The notes beneath the pieces were generated by a model. It had not been told where the DNA came from. It did no database searches and saw nothing but the letters and a program-made list of their open reading frames with translations. A program made the translations under genes and the position numbers. From Apiospora phragmitis (lineage: Eukaryota; Ascomycota; Sordariomycetes; Amphisphaeriales; Apiosporaceae): a DNA stretch of 64,000 nucleotides. The stretch covers positions 5,084,001 to 5,148,000 of the forward strand of contig JAQQWL010000002.1 in NCBI GenBank assembly GCA_038363925.1, written 5' to 3'. Position 1 is the first letter of the stretch. Each line of letters starts with the position of its first letter. This document shows positions 45,949-56,943 of this stretch, piece by piece.

Positions 45949-47115
45949 GTTGAACGATCGGTGCGGTATTACGCAGCTGCTGGAGAACTAATGGATCGAA
46001 GTCGTTAGGTGTAAAGAAAGAGAAGAGCAGATAGCGGACCGAACGACAGTAAAGAAATTCAACTTCATTGGGGCCTAGGGATTGGTGTCCTGGCTTTAGT
46101 TACATTTATCGGTCAAAGTCAAGCGGCGCGGCGTCAGTCGTTTCTGCAATAGAACAAGCCTTGTAGGAGACTGTCGTTGGCCCTTCTTAGCGCACATGGC
46201 GTGGTCGAGGTTGCATTTCGCGGTACAGCGATATTGCCTTTCTGGGACGGTTCCAAGGACACCCAAGAGCCGGATCAGCCTCCAGACCGGGGATGGATCA
46301 GTAGACAGATGACATATCATCATTACAAAGTTTAAATCTATATATACATGACTTGCATCTGTGTCACTTAGCCCTAATAACAGGAGTAAATCGTCTCACT
46401 CTCCCCCCAAAGTAAAGCCCAGCATTGGTTTTGACGACCGAAGGTAACTGTATGGTGGGTAGTAACATAGTGCTCGTTCTCCCCAGGAAGTATCAGTGAT
46501 CAGGTTTCCCAGATGAGCCAACGAAACACGCCATCTGGGTGACATCGAGCGATGGGGCCGGAGAACACCGGAGCAAACGTTGCACGACAAACCGGCCACC
46601 AGGCCAAGCACATAAAAGTCGGTTCGGTAGTTATGCCGAGGAGTTTCTCCGCGACCGACCTTTGGTTGCGTCTGGGACATGAAGCTGAAATCATGCGAGG
46701 CGGACAGTGCGGAGTGGATGTTCTGGAGAAGGAGCGGGCATTAAAGGTTGGATGATAAAGCACTTTGAACGAGTCCCGTAGGGCTGTGCCGCATCGCTTA
46801 ATCCTGAAAGGAGGCCACAGACCCGTACGTATAGTCGCTATTTGATCCAAGTTCCTGTACACTTAGCTTTGATTAGTCATCACCAACCCACTTGTACCAG
46901 TGAATTACTTACCAAGAGCAGCCAGAGATCAACCACCAAGCGGGGATCATGGTGCACATAAAACGTACCTATCCACCATACCGGCTCCCATGACAATAAG
47001 AAGGATGCGAAGCATGCACAGGAACAATTTCCTGTCAACTCTCTGATACCTTCCTTTTCTGGCCCCTTTGACAAAAAGGCGTTACATCCGAGACCAAATC
47101 GAGAAATCCAGCACT
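45949..47115. other. Intergenic region
   Basis: About 1.17 kb between divergent genes (Pth11-like leftward, acyltransferase rightward). No gene is recognised; it should hold both promoters. Confidence 0.55.
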
Positions 47116-48632
47116 ATGGAGGCCAAAGAGATCCGTGTCCGGCCGCTCGGGGAGAGTTCCGGGCCGACCGCTTCGAGCTCTCGGACATGGACCACACCAT
47201 GCCCAAAATCTACGTCCAGATCGCCGAGGTATTCGAGCTGCCGCCGGACGCTGACCGCGAGGCCATCGTGGACAGCCTCACCAAGGGGCTGGCGTTCGCG
47301 CTGGGGCAGTATCCCGTCATGGCGGGGGTGCTGCGCATGAACGCCTCGAACGGGCGCATGTGGGTCACCAAGAGGGAGGACGCGACCGTGGATCTCTTCG
47401 TCAGAGATACCTCCTCAGCAGCAGCACCGGGCGGCGAAGGAGGAGGAGACCGGATGCCGTCGTTCGCGTATCTCGAGGCCAACGACTTCCCCGTCCACCT
47501 GCTCGACGGCCCCAAGGTCCTGCCCAAGATCGTGACGGAGAAGCAGCTCTTCTCGCCGCTGGGCGACAACGCCTCCGACGACGACTCCACCGTCATCTCC
47601 ACCTTCCAGATCACCTTCCTCGAGGGCGGCCTCGTCCTCGCAGCCGCTATCCACCACAACTGCTCCGATGGGCCGGGGTGCAACGGCTTCCTGACAACGT
47701 GGGCCGAGAATTCGGCCGCTGCCACCCGCGGGGACCCCTTCAAGCCCATCGAAATGGCCAATGCCAACCGCGACCAGCTGAGCGCCCCCAAACCCAGCCC
47801 CGCCCGCTGGCAGCAGCTCGACGGCAAATTCCCCATCCTCAAGAACCTCGGCGCGCCCTCACCCGCCCCGCCGACCGAATTCGTGAGGCCCACCCTCAAG
47901 ATCCGCATGTGGCACGTCCCGCGGAGCCGCGCCGCAGCGCTCAAGGCGGCGTGCGCCCCGCCCCCGGCCGACGCGGACAAGTGGGTCTCCACCTACGACT
48001 GCATCATGGCACTGTTCTGGAAGACCATCACGCGCGCCAAGCTACCGCTCCTGAAGCCGGCCCTGAAGGGTAAAGAGGTCATCCTGGCGCACGCCGTCAA
48101 CACGCGCAACATGCTGGAGCCGCCGCTGCCGGACCGTTTCCTGGGCAACGCCGTCGCGCTGCCGCGCGTCTCCGTCGGCTCCATCGAGGAGTTAGTAAAA
48201 GTTGGAGAGGACAACCTGCCGCGGCTCGCGGCCGCCGTCCGCAGGTCCATCCGGACCATCACGCCGCAGTACGCCGCGGAGCTGCCCGAGTGGGTCGCGG
48301 GCCTCGAGGACCGCCGCTACATCGCCATCGCCATGGACTCGTTCTTAGGGATGGACCTCGCGGGCACGAGTTGGCAGGGCATGACGCCGTACGAGCAGCA
48401 CGACTTCGGGTTCGGCTTGCCGAAGGCCATGCGTTGGCCGCATCCACAATTCGAGGGGTACGTATTTCTCTTGCCGTCGCGGGCGGCGGTGAAGAAGCAG
48501 AACAAGGAAGGAGGTGGGGATAATGACGAGGGGTTGGAGATTTGTGTTTGCTTGGAGGAGAGCTGTCATGACCGGTTGTTGCAGGATACGGAGCTGTTGA
48601 GGTTCGCTCAGCCGCGGGGGCTGAATGCTTGA
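47116..48632 (+). CDS. HXXXD acyltransferase (trichothecene 3-O-acetyltransferase-like)
   Basis: Cytosolic acyl-CoA-dependent transferase of the BAHD-like fungal transferase family (Pfam Transferase), which acylates hydroxyl or amine groups of small molecules. The main frame runs from 47187 (MDHTMPKIYVQIAEVFELP) to 48632. The catalytic H-x-x-x-D is AIHHNCSDG near residue 155, and the structural D-F-G-W-G appears as HDFGFGLPKAM near residue 415. Both are intact, and the length (about 480-505) is typical. Family members start further upstream with a segment like ADRFELSDMD, which is present immediately before 47187 in the same frame. A better start at 47116 (MEAKEIRVRPLG) is one frame off, and the shift falls at the GGGG of 47151-47154. 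So either one base has been lost there or translation begins at 47187. No introns. The local GC-rich codon bias resembles the P450, ALDH and FAD oxidoreductase genes. Confidence 0.85.
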
Positions 48633-49100
48633 GTGAATGCTCTACCAATGCTGATGCAGGTGATACTTCTCGTGGGTAGACTGGTTTTCGAATCATCAGA
48701 GTCAAGTCATTAGAATCATAGACGTCATTCAATAGTAATCAAATCACCTGGATAGTCTTGCATGCCTAAGACATCTTGCAATCTTGCAACGCTACGGAAT
48801 CCTAACTCCGCACGCACATCGTGGGGGAGTGATCTGTCTGGACCAAGCAATGTGCCAGGGGTAGGAGCAATGTATGCGTAAGTCGTGTACGACTCTCAAG
48901 AGGTTGCATTCGGCGATTTTCCCCTTTACCCCACACGCACCAGGAGCCCCTCGGCCTCAAAGGTGACGCCGCATCCCATCCCAATTTACCGCATATTATC
49001 GTTCCATTTGATGTCTCGACCGCACCACTCGAATCATACGCGGTGAAATCTCCAAATTGCAGCTTTCTTCCCTAGTATATGCGTCTTTTAGTGATCTACC
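48633..49100. other. Intergenic region between acyltransferase and ALDH
   Basis: About 470 bp between two genes in tandem. It should hold the ALDH promoter. No other feature. Confidence 0.55.
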
Positions 49101-50712
49101 ATGGCCACTATTAGTGAGAGCAAAGCTTTATGCGATGCGAGACCATCAGTACACGAACCACAGCAGCTCTGCATCGGGGGCTCCAGCTGTAACAGCGCAG
49201 ATGGATCGACTTTCCCCGTGGTCAATCCCATGACGGGCGACAATGTGTACGGCTGCGCCTCCGCGACCATTGAGGATTGCACCCGGGCTATCGATGCAGC
49301 CTCGGCCGCCTTCGAGAAATGGTCCCGCACCAGTCCCGCGTCGAGGCGGCTCATTCTCCTCAAAGCCGCCGACATTATCGAGCAGTACCTGCAGCAGGAC
49401 GCACCCGCCATCCTCTCTTCCGAGGTATCCGCCACGAAGGGTTGGGTCAGGGTGAACGTTCTGGGTACCGCTGGAACCATGCGCGAGGTCGCTAGCATGG
49501 CGACACACATCAAGGGGGAGATCATCCCGGCCGAGCGCCCGGGAACGACGATCCTCGTCGAACGCGAGCCCATGGGCGTTTGTTTCGCCATGAGCCCGTG
49601 GAATGCTCCGGTGCGTTTCTTTCCTCTTCCGGTGTCTGTCTGTCAATTCGGAACCTCCCTCGGACTGACTCCCGACATCTTCACAGGTAAACCTAACGGC
49701 GCGCGCGGTCTGTATGCCACTGATATGCGGGAACACTGCCGTGCTCAAGCCCTCCGAGTTCTCGCCCAAGAGTCAGTATCTGGTAGTGCGGGCCCTGCAG
49801 GAAGCCGGGCTCCCCACCGGCTGCCTCAACTACCTGCCCGTCTCCGCGGAGAAGACGCCTGAGGTGACCGAGTACATCATCAAGCACCCCGCGGTGCGCC
49901 ACGTCAACTTTACGGGCAGTGACCGGGTGGGCAAGATCATCGCGGGCCTGGCAGCATCCTGCCTCAAGCCCTGCGTGCTGGAGCTGGGCGGCAAGGCGCC
50001 CCTCATCATTCTGGACGACGCCGACGTGGGAGACGCGGTCGCGGCCGTCACGTTTGGCGCGCTGGCCAACGCGGGCCAGATCTGCATGTCCACGGAGCGC
50101 GTTATCGTGCACGCCTCCGTCGCGGAGGAGTTCAAGAGCGCCTTGGTCAAGCGCTTTCACGAGATCAAGGTCGGCGACCACACCCAGGACAACTCCGTGT
50201 GCATCTCGGGCATGTTCAGCCCCGTCCACGCCCAGCGCGTCAAAACCATGCTCGAAGCCGCGCGCACGGCCGGCGCCCAGCTCCTCGTCGGCGACATGGC
50301 CCTCACGGGCCCGCGGGGGACCATCATGGGTCCCCACATCCTCGACGGCGTGACACCGGACATGGAGATCTTCCGGCGCGAGAGCTTCGGCCCGCTCGTG
50401 TGCCTGACCGAGTTCCGCGGGGGCGACGACGACGACGAGGAGGCCGTCCGGCTGGCCAACGACAGCGAGTACAGCCTGTCGGGCGCCGTCTTCTCGCGCG
50501 ACGTCATGCGCGCGCTCGCCGTGGCGCGGCGCATGCGGACGGGGGCGTGCCACGTCAACGGCGCGACCATCTTCTTCGAGCCGACGGTGCCGAACGGGGG
50601 GATGGGGGGTAGCTCGGGGTACGGCCGCTTCGGCGGGATCGCGGGGGTCGAGGAGTTTACGCAGCGCAAGATCATCACATTGGCGAGGGGCGGGATAAAG
50701 TACCCTTTCTGA
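49101..50712 (+). CDS. Aldehyde dehydrogenase (salicylaldehyde/vanillin dehydrogenase-like)
   Basis: NAD(P)-dependent oxidation of an aldehyde to its acid. Two exons, 49101-49610 and 49687-50712, are joined in phase 0 (donor GTGCGT, acceptor TTCACAG) into 511 residues. In order: FPVVNPMTGDNVYGCASA, VEREPMGVCFAMSPWNAP (substrate tunnel, interrupted by the intron at NAP), CGNTAVLKPSE (cofactor Lys), FTGSDRVGKIIAG (Gly motif), VLELGGKAP (catalytic Glu), FGALANAGQICMSTERVIV (catalytic Cys) and ESFGPLVCL. Every active-site residue is present. Within the superfamily it looks closest to the aromatic/salicylaldehyde-type group, which is an inference from the GQICMSTER motif. It lies 0.5 kb behind the acyltransferase in the same direction. 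No sign of damage. Confidence 0.93.
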
Positions 50713-50989
50713 TACTGGATAACGCAGATAGTATATTGCCACAGACCGGTCTTGATTGATCGTCATTGCTAGTAAACCATCTTCAGTCACTTTTGTATAT
50801 GAGCAACGATGAAACTAATTATCAACATTGTCGTTATTCCATCCAACGTGACACCATGATTTCGGCCTATGATCTCAACAGGCAGTTTAAATGTAGCATG
50901 CCGTGGTCCTCCCAGCGAATTGGCCTCTTCCTCTTGACAGTGAGGGGTTCATGTTGCTGCCTGTGACCCTACCTGCAGCAACCCCTGTT
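50713..50989. other. Short intergenic region
   Basis: Under 300 bp, with no recognised feature. Confidence 0.4.
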
Positions 50990-51706
50990 TTCACGTATAT
51001 CCGCCGCGGATGATTGGGACACTCTCATATCTGCCGTCAAGGCTCAACAAGACGCCATTACGCAAATCCAATGTAACTGGCGTGACGTTAGGTTGCAAGA
51101 GGATTGGGAGGCAAAGGAGCGAGAAAACGAGTCGATGCGTTTGATTCAGTCGCTTCAGAACTTTCGCGCATGAAAGACCTCATCCCGCAGCAGCAAGTTC
51201 GGACGGACAGGTCTAGTCTGCTTCGTTGGTTATCATCGGTAGCAGATCCTTCGGCAAATTATGCCGCAGTCCGGGACAAACATACTCAGAAAACCGGAGA
51301 TGGGATATTGCAGACAGAAGAATTCCGCAGCTGGATGTTTGGGCATAACTCACTCTTGTGGCTTCATGGTAAAGGTAAGAAAGTCACCCAAAAGCTTTTG
51401 TACCATACGCTGACCACAATGATTTACGCAGCTGGTTCGGGAAAATCATTTCTCAGGTACGTACTCACGATTTCATCATCCCGGCTTCTTTCACTGCACA
51501 TCGGCTAATAGGGAGTGGACGTTATAACAGCACCACGGTGATCAACTTCCTTCAAGGCCACTGCGCCACCGGAGCCAACCAGATATACAGCGCTGTGGCA
51601 TACTTCTACTTCGACTTCCGGAATCCCTCCAAGCAAACGCCAGACAATCTTTTACGATCTCTTATAGCTCAAATTTACCAAGGTCGTCCAGACACTCCGG
51701 AACCTT
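50990..51706 (+). pseudogene. NACHT-type STAND ATPase, 5' part, cut by a transposon
   Basis: Fragment of a fungal NLR-like STAND protein. A coiled, charged segment (DVRLQEDWEAKERENES, 51080-51140) leads, after a one-base frame change, to LLRWLSSVADPSANYAAVRD, then FRSWMFGHNSLLWLHGK. Two short introns follow (GTAAG at 51375 to an ACGCAG acceptor; GTACGT at 51458 to an AACAG acceptor). Spliced, they create the Walker A motif GKAGSGKSFLSTTVINFLQG. Next come AVAYFYFDFRNPSKQTPDNL and LRSLIAQIYQGRPDTPEPL, the typical Y-F-Y-F-D-F strand after the P-loop. Similarity stops at 51706, at the TA where the pogo-like element begins. I do not see the rest of the NACHT domain on the far side (from 53571). 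Confidence 0.8.
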
Positions 51707-51708
51707 TA

Positions 51709-51762
51709 ACGTTAGGGACCCACCTTTCGCGCCCCCCCTGCTTTCGCGCCCCTATTAACCAG
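51709..51762 (+). repeat. Left terminal inverted repeat, third pogo-like element
   Basis: About 54 bp, containing the subrepeat TTTCGCGCCCC twice. It matches the reverse complement of 53515-53568 with transition-only differences. Confidence 0.88.
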
Positions 51763-51838
51763 CCACCGGATTTTTCAACCCCTTCAATTATTTCGATTTC
51801 CTCCACCAATTTTTTATCGTTTTCCTTCAAACTTTAAA

Positions 51839-53480
51839 TATAGTGCCGATAACTAATTATAAAGTAATATACTGAAAAAGAGCTCTAGGAAGCTTTAAAT
51901 TATATCGTAAATAGTACTCCGATTAAACAGGCCGCTCGTAAATACGGTATTCCCGAGTTAACGCTCCGGAGCCGACTTTAGGGCCACCAGTCCAGATCAA
52001 AGGGTGCGGCAAATCTTTAAAGGCTTAATCTTAACTAAAAGAAGCACTTAACATCATAAATTATTACTTAATAAGCTCTAAGGCTTCCTCTAACCCACGC
52101 CTAAATACGAGAATTCGCCGAGCGTATCTTTCGAACCTAAAAGGACCCTAACCTAGTTAAGAAAGAAATAACTTTAAGCCTTTATATAAAAGAATCCTAT
52201 TATTAAAGTTTTAAAGGTTCGAGCTATTAATTTAAAGCGTATTAATAATATTTCTATTAAAATAATTCGGTCCTAATTTTAACGATTCGAATAACCCGAT
52301 ATTTAAGAAATTAAGCTAGCTAACCGTTATAATATAAATAAAGCAGGGGTTTTTAAAAGTATCGGATTAAATAATTTAATACTCGGAAATACTAAAAACC
52401 GGTCTATTTAAAAAAAATAACCTAATTCGAAGGCTTAAACCTCTTTTATTAAATATATATTAATTTTAAGGCGTATAATTAATTTATTAATTATTTTTAA
52501 AAGTAAAACCGTTTAATAATAATAATTCCCTTTTAATTTAGCTCCTTTTAAAGGTTAATAATTTACCGCGACGGAAAATAAATAAATAACGGATAAAATA
52601 GCCGTCGAATAGCTCGAAAAAGTCTTTATCCCGAATACCGCCCCGGAAAACCTTTCAAAATACCGCCTACTTATTATCGACGGCTACGGAAGCTATATAA
52701 TAATTAATTTTATATATTTATACTTTAATTATTATATTTATTTTCTTTTTTTACCCCCTCATATATCCCACGTTTTATAACCCCTCGATCTAGCCGTTTT
52801 TAACCCTTTAAAAACGGCATATCGGAAAGTATTCGGAAATATAAACTAATACTCGAACTTAATAGTAATCGGTAAACGATACTTCTTTTAATATTATTAG
52901 AAGGCCTGTTCGAAAGCATTTTCGGGCTAGAATATTTAAAATAATTAAAAAGCAGCCGGCTTTTAACTAATAAATATAATAAAACTATTACTAAGCCCGC
53001 TTTTAATCGGAAACACCCTCTATATAACGTCCGATCCGGCTTATACGAAACCTAACGGGTTTAATAAGGTCCTTTATACGCCCCGGAATATAATTCGTAA
53101 TTCGAATATTATCTGGTCGACCTTAAAAAAGTCGGTTAAATTTAAGGAGTAAGTCCGGCTTATTAACTTATTAAAAAAAAATATAGCTATATAATAGCAA
53201 CTATTTTAAAAAGTCCGGAAAGCATTTAATAAGAAGGATATATAAATAATTATTTTAAAAAGGCAGGTTGAGGCACTCTAAGCTTAATTAGAGGCTATAA
53301 GGCCGAGGAAATAAAAAAAGGTAGATTTAAGCCCGAATTCGAGGTTCGCTATAATCGAAAATATATAATATACGTAAATAGCTATTAAAAAAGCTAAAAT
53401 TATTTCTAATAAAAAAAGTAATAATAAAATTAATAAAGCTAGCTCTTATATAATTATTACTATAAGGTCGAGCTAAATAG
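51839..53480 (+). pseudogene. DDE_1 transposase remnant of the third pogo-like element
   Basis: Reading plus-strand frames through stops gives the full family order. N-terminal HTH: QAARKYGIPELTLRSRLQGH, starting just after a former ATG now read ATA at 51839. CENPB-type segment: FPLTHA...IREFAERI. Catalytic core: a PP-like strand near 52500-52560 and a TAENG-like segment. C-terminal region with VRLINKLFKK...KAFNKKDIQIIILEKQVEAL and a Lys/Arg-rich tail to about 53480. Stops occur where Gln, Trp and Arg codons are expected. Non-functional. Confidence 0.7.
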
Positions 53481-53514
53481 GCGATATTAAATTAAAGGGG
53501 TAAATTTAAACGAA

Positions 53515-53568
53515 CTAATTAATAGGGGCGCGAAAGCAAGGGGGGCGCGAAAAGTGGGTCCCCGACGT
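53515..53568 (-). repeat. Right terminal inverted repeat, third pogo-like element
   Basis: Partner of 51709-51762, followed by TA at 53569-53570. Confidence 0.88.
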
Positions 53569-53570
53569 TA

Positions 53571-54002
53571 TAGGAGGCATAGAGTATGAGTAATAAGTTA
53601 ATTAAAGAAAGAAAGAAGAGAGCTCTAAGAAGTAGCTCCGAGATGTGACCAATAATATATGCACAGGAAAGGCACGTGACTACCATCTTAACAAGAGGTA
53701 ATAGAAGTTAACCTTTTATTAATAGTATAACAGTGATACTTAATAGTGATATATGTCTAACGGTTGGTATATTCAGATTGACGGTTCTTTCATTCTCGGC
53801 CGACCTTGGTACCAATCAATATATTAAGCCAAGTCAACACCTAGTTCAGGGTACGAGCTCCATTCTAGCAGGAATATAAGACTTAGGGTCAGTAATGTTC
53901 CTAATCGCAATCTATATTGCGGTCTGGGAAGTTTGCCAACTCACGTTCTGGAGATTGCTCCATAGCCTCCCGGAACTTGGAATTCAGTGCTCTAGTACTG
54001 TG
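53571..54002. other. Intergenic region right of the transposon
   Basis: About 430 bp. I cannot recognise the continuation of the interrupted NACHT gene here: frames are short and lack the expected motifs. Nothing else is seen. Confidence 0.5.
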
Positions 54003-55792
54003 TTAGTTCTCACGATTACATGAAAAGGTGATAAGAGGAAGATAGAGCGTGAGGAAGTACCTAGCTTCGTCCAAGAACTCCAAAAGTATAGTGGCCGCCT
54101 CAACCCGACCCATCACGGGCATAGGACTTGTGGCATCCCGACGAGCATCTAGGACCCCTAGGTTGATATCGGGTGCCGTAGCCGCCAAGAAACCCTCCAG
54201 ACCGACGACTTCGAGTTTTTCCGGCCCTAGAGGCGCCGGCGGCGGATCCTCCACCGAGATGGGCTGGTCACGTGCACGCACGAAGGCGTAATGATTAAGG
54301 TGTCGTTGGCCGGATTTTGTTGGTGGATTGTGCCCCTGGGATACGAGGACCGTCCACCCGCCCGGATCCAGATCACGCGCTCGCGGGAACAAGAAGACCT
54401 CCCCGGCCCCCTCGAGAACCACCAAGGCAGAGACAGGTTTTCACTCATGATGGGGTTCACCGGGGCCGATGATACTGGATCGGCGGTCAATGACGCCGGG
54501 GCACTAGAGAAGCTGAAGGACGCGTGAGTGTTGTGTGAAAAATAGAAATCGCCTTTTCTCCACTCCAGCATCGACAGCCACACGAGAAAGCCGGCGGCGG
54601 AGCGCTCGGGCTTCAGGAGCCCGTCAGCCAAATAGAGGGTATCGTATTTTGTGTTTGCGGTCCTGTTGAGACCGAGTCGGTGCCGGATGAATATTTGTTG
54701 GACGGGGAAAATATCGAGCGGGGTCAGATTGGAGCTTGTCGGTAGCCAAAACCTTTTGCGCAAAGCAGCCGAGTAGGCGCCGGCCTGCTGCGCGGGTGTT
54801 GCCAATCCTATCGGATTTTTGTAATAGATTTTGTATGAGGGAGTCGGTGAACCAGGAAGGCGACGGACTTGGTTCAAAATGGAGATGTCGAGATCATCCA
54901 TATCTTGGGTTTCCTGAATAAGCCGTCTAATGGCCTGGTACTTCAGGTCTCTTTGGCCCTCAATGCTGACAGACGTGTTCGGTACCGGCGGATGGCTATC
55001 ATCATATCATCATCTTCCTTTGGCCAAACCATATCCAAGGCTGCATCCTCCACCAACGGGAGCGAGGCCAGAAGCTCCATGTTGCTATTGTGAGCCGGCA
55101 TGCAGACCTGGGAACCTCACCCCCCCCCCCCCAGAGTCGAACTTTGTCAAGTAGTCCACAGAAGACATAGCCCTCCGCGGCCGCACCTCCTCGAGAACTC
55201 TCAAGGGGTAACCGAAGCCCGTAGGATTACAGGGGTCGATGTTGGTGTGCCGCGACGCAATAAACATGCCCATGCCGACCTGGAAGCCGACGATGCCATA
55301 CCGCACCACCCCGCTCATCCGAATGAGGTCTGTGACGTCCAAGACGACCATGCCCCATTCGATGTCGGTGTCGCGATAGACGGCGGCCAGCGGTTCCGGG
55401 CGGGTCTGCGCGTCAAAACTGCGCAGCGGGTCGAAAGCGATGCCTAGGAGGAGCGCGGCGGTAATGGAAGAGAACGGCGGGACGCTCTCGCGGTCCCACG
55501 GCCGATGGCGCTGGGGCTGGGAGCAATGCCGGTTGAGCTGGGGCAGCTGGACTGGCTCGGGATGACGAAGGTTTACGCTGTGTATGGCGTTGTCGTTGCT
55601 CATGCCCTCATCGTGACCAGCGGCAAAGTAACTTGCCATGAGGGCCATCTCGCTACGGATGGCAGTGTGGTTGGCTGGGTCGGAGAGTACGGTGATGATG
55701 CGCCGACCACAGGCCACCAGCCGTTCCGCATGTAGCGACTCTGCTTCTTCGTCGGTCGTCTGTCGTCTGGATAAGGTTGTGGATGAAGGCAT
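54003..55792 (-). CDS. Uncharacterised gene, probably broken or with unresolved introns
   Basis: Not recognised. On the minus strand a coding-like frame starts at Met 55792 and runs to about 55130. It has an acidic head, then FDPLRSFDAQTRPEP, IEWGMVVLDVTDLIRMSGVV, RYGIVGFQVGMGMFIASRH and YPLRVLEEVRPRRAMSSVDY, a balanced alpha/beta composition that looks like a real folded protein. It meets a run of thirteen C at 55120-55132, where a GTGAG donor and an AATAG acceptor could define a very short intron, and resumes as MELLASLPLVEDAALDMVWP. One base later in frame it continues as DLKYQAIRRLIQETQDMDDL into a frame reaching 54227, with a possible last segment to 54003. At least one frame change is needed. 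Function unknown. Confidence 0.4.
55120..55132. repeat. Poly-C tract (13)
   Basis: Thirteen consecutive C, at the point where the reading frame of the uncharacterised minus-strand gene becomes uncertain. Confidence 0.9.
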
Positions 55793-56943
55793 CGACTCTG
55801 TTTACACAGAAATCTCCACGCAAGGAGTGTGGCTTGAAGCATGTGGCTACTTTGCGGCACATCTACAATCTTTTTTCGTTCCCGTTCCACCACGTATGGC
55901 CGCCTTGACCCATTTTATCGCCGTAGCTTTTTGAGTGCCGCTTGCATATGCAAGTTATGGCCACTAAGCTTCAGCTGACGGATCGTTGGGGTCCAAAATC
56001 AGTCATCATTATCTGATAAGCAATGTTACATTGCCCTCCATGCAACATACCACGAAATATGTGCGGCTTTCTCTCTGGAATGGGCATATATTAGCGACGG
56101 TGCGGGGGAGGTCCGGGTATTTGCACAGTAGTATGTGATTATCAGGCCCCCCAGCTCTGTCACATCCATGCAGGGTTTTTCGGGCAGCGGCGTTTGTCGA
56201 TTATGCGGGCCGACCCCTGGCCGCTGAACGTGGTCAACCAACCGGCCAATGGGACGTCTCCATCTTCAGCAGACGCAGGGGGGGGTAATGAAATGTTCTG
56301 CTGCAGCTTCAAGCGAGCGAACCTTGACCATTTTGCCCTCCTCACTTGCTTCCAGCTTGGTGCCATCTTCTGTCCGACTGAAGGTTCTTAATTTGACGAG
56401 AAATCAACATGTCAGGCTGAGAGCAAAAATCATACTCTTCACCACCCAATCTTCCGACCGGCTTTGAGACAAGGCTCTGGGAAAGCTATTTATAGCTCCC
56501 ACGATGGATGGCTGAGCTTGGAGCTGAGCCAGCCTTCTCCGCACGCAAGGTCGATCTCATTGGCTTGTTGGCTGTTTGCTCGACACGATAATATGCATAA
56601 GGATGCAACAGTTCTTTAGAGAGTTGGTACACCATATGCATTGACAGGGGTCGTGTGTCACTTTCCAAGCAGGCTGGATTGACATCTCTCATGGAGGGGG
56701 GATGCTTTGGATTCTTCTGTGACAGTTATCTTTGTCATCTCTGCTACATCTCAATGGCGGGGATCCAGGGTTTCCTTTGCGAACGAGGGTATTTCAATCC
56801 CACGCAGTGCCCCCTCCCTAATAGCCACCATTTGTTGCCCACTCGTTGAACTGTCGGTTTAGTGATACAATCATCAAAACATCTCCAGCACTATTCGTGT
56901 AGGATAACACCTCTCCTCGCTGTTCAGCTTCTGTCTCGCCAGA
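55793..56943. other. Divergent intergenic region
   Basis: About 1.15 kb between divergent genes, with no recognised gene. It should contain both promoters. Confidence 0.55.

Larger units (their letters stand above)
51709..53568 (+). mobile_element. pogo/Fot-like DNA transposon, RIP-degraded, inserted in the NACHT gene
   Basis: A complete 1,860-bp element. Inverted repeats of about 54 bp (51709-51762 and 53515-53568) begin ACGTYRGGGACCCAC and differ only by transitions. TA is present on both sides (51707-51708 and 53569-53570). The interior is strongly AT-rich. The length, TA target and a plus-strand DDE_1 transposase remnant identify a Tc1/mariner pogo/Fot-type element. It is distinct in its terminal sequence from the two such elements at 11-21 kb. 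Confidence 0.9.

Noticed and set aside
36187..50712. Secondary-metabolite cluster (P450, acyltransferase, ALDH)
   Set aside because: No backbone synthase, transporter or cluster regulator is present, and two HET pseudogenes and a Pth11-like gene lie between them. Co-localisation alone is weak.
49693..50790. Minus-strand open frame of 365 codons
   Set aside because: It lies wholly opposite the ALDH gene, is rich in Arg, Gly, His and Asp as antisense GC-rich frames are, and has no domain.
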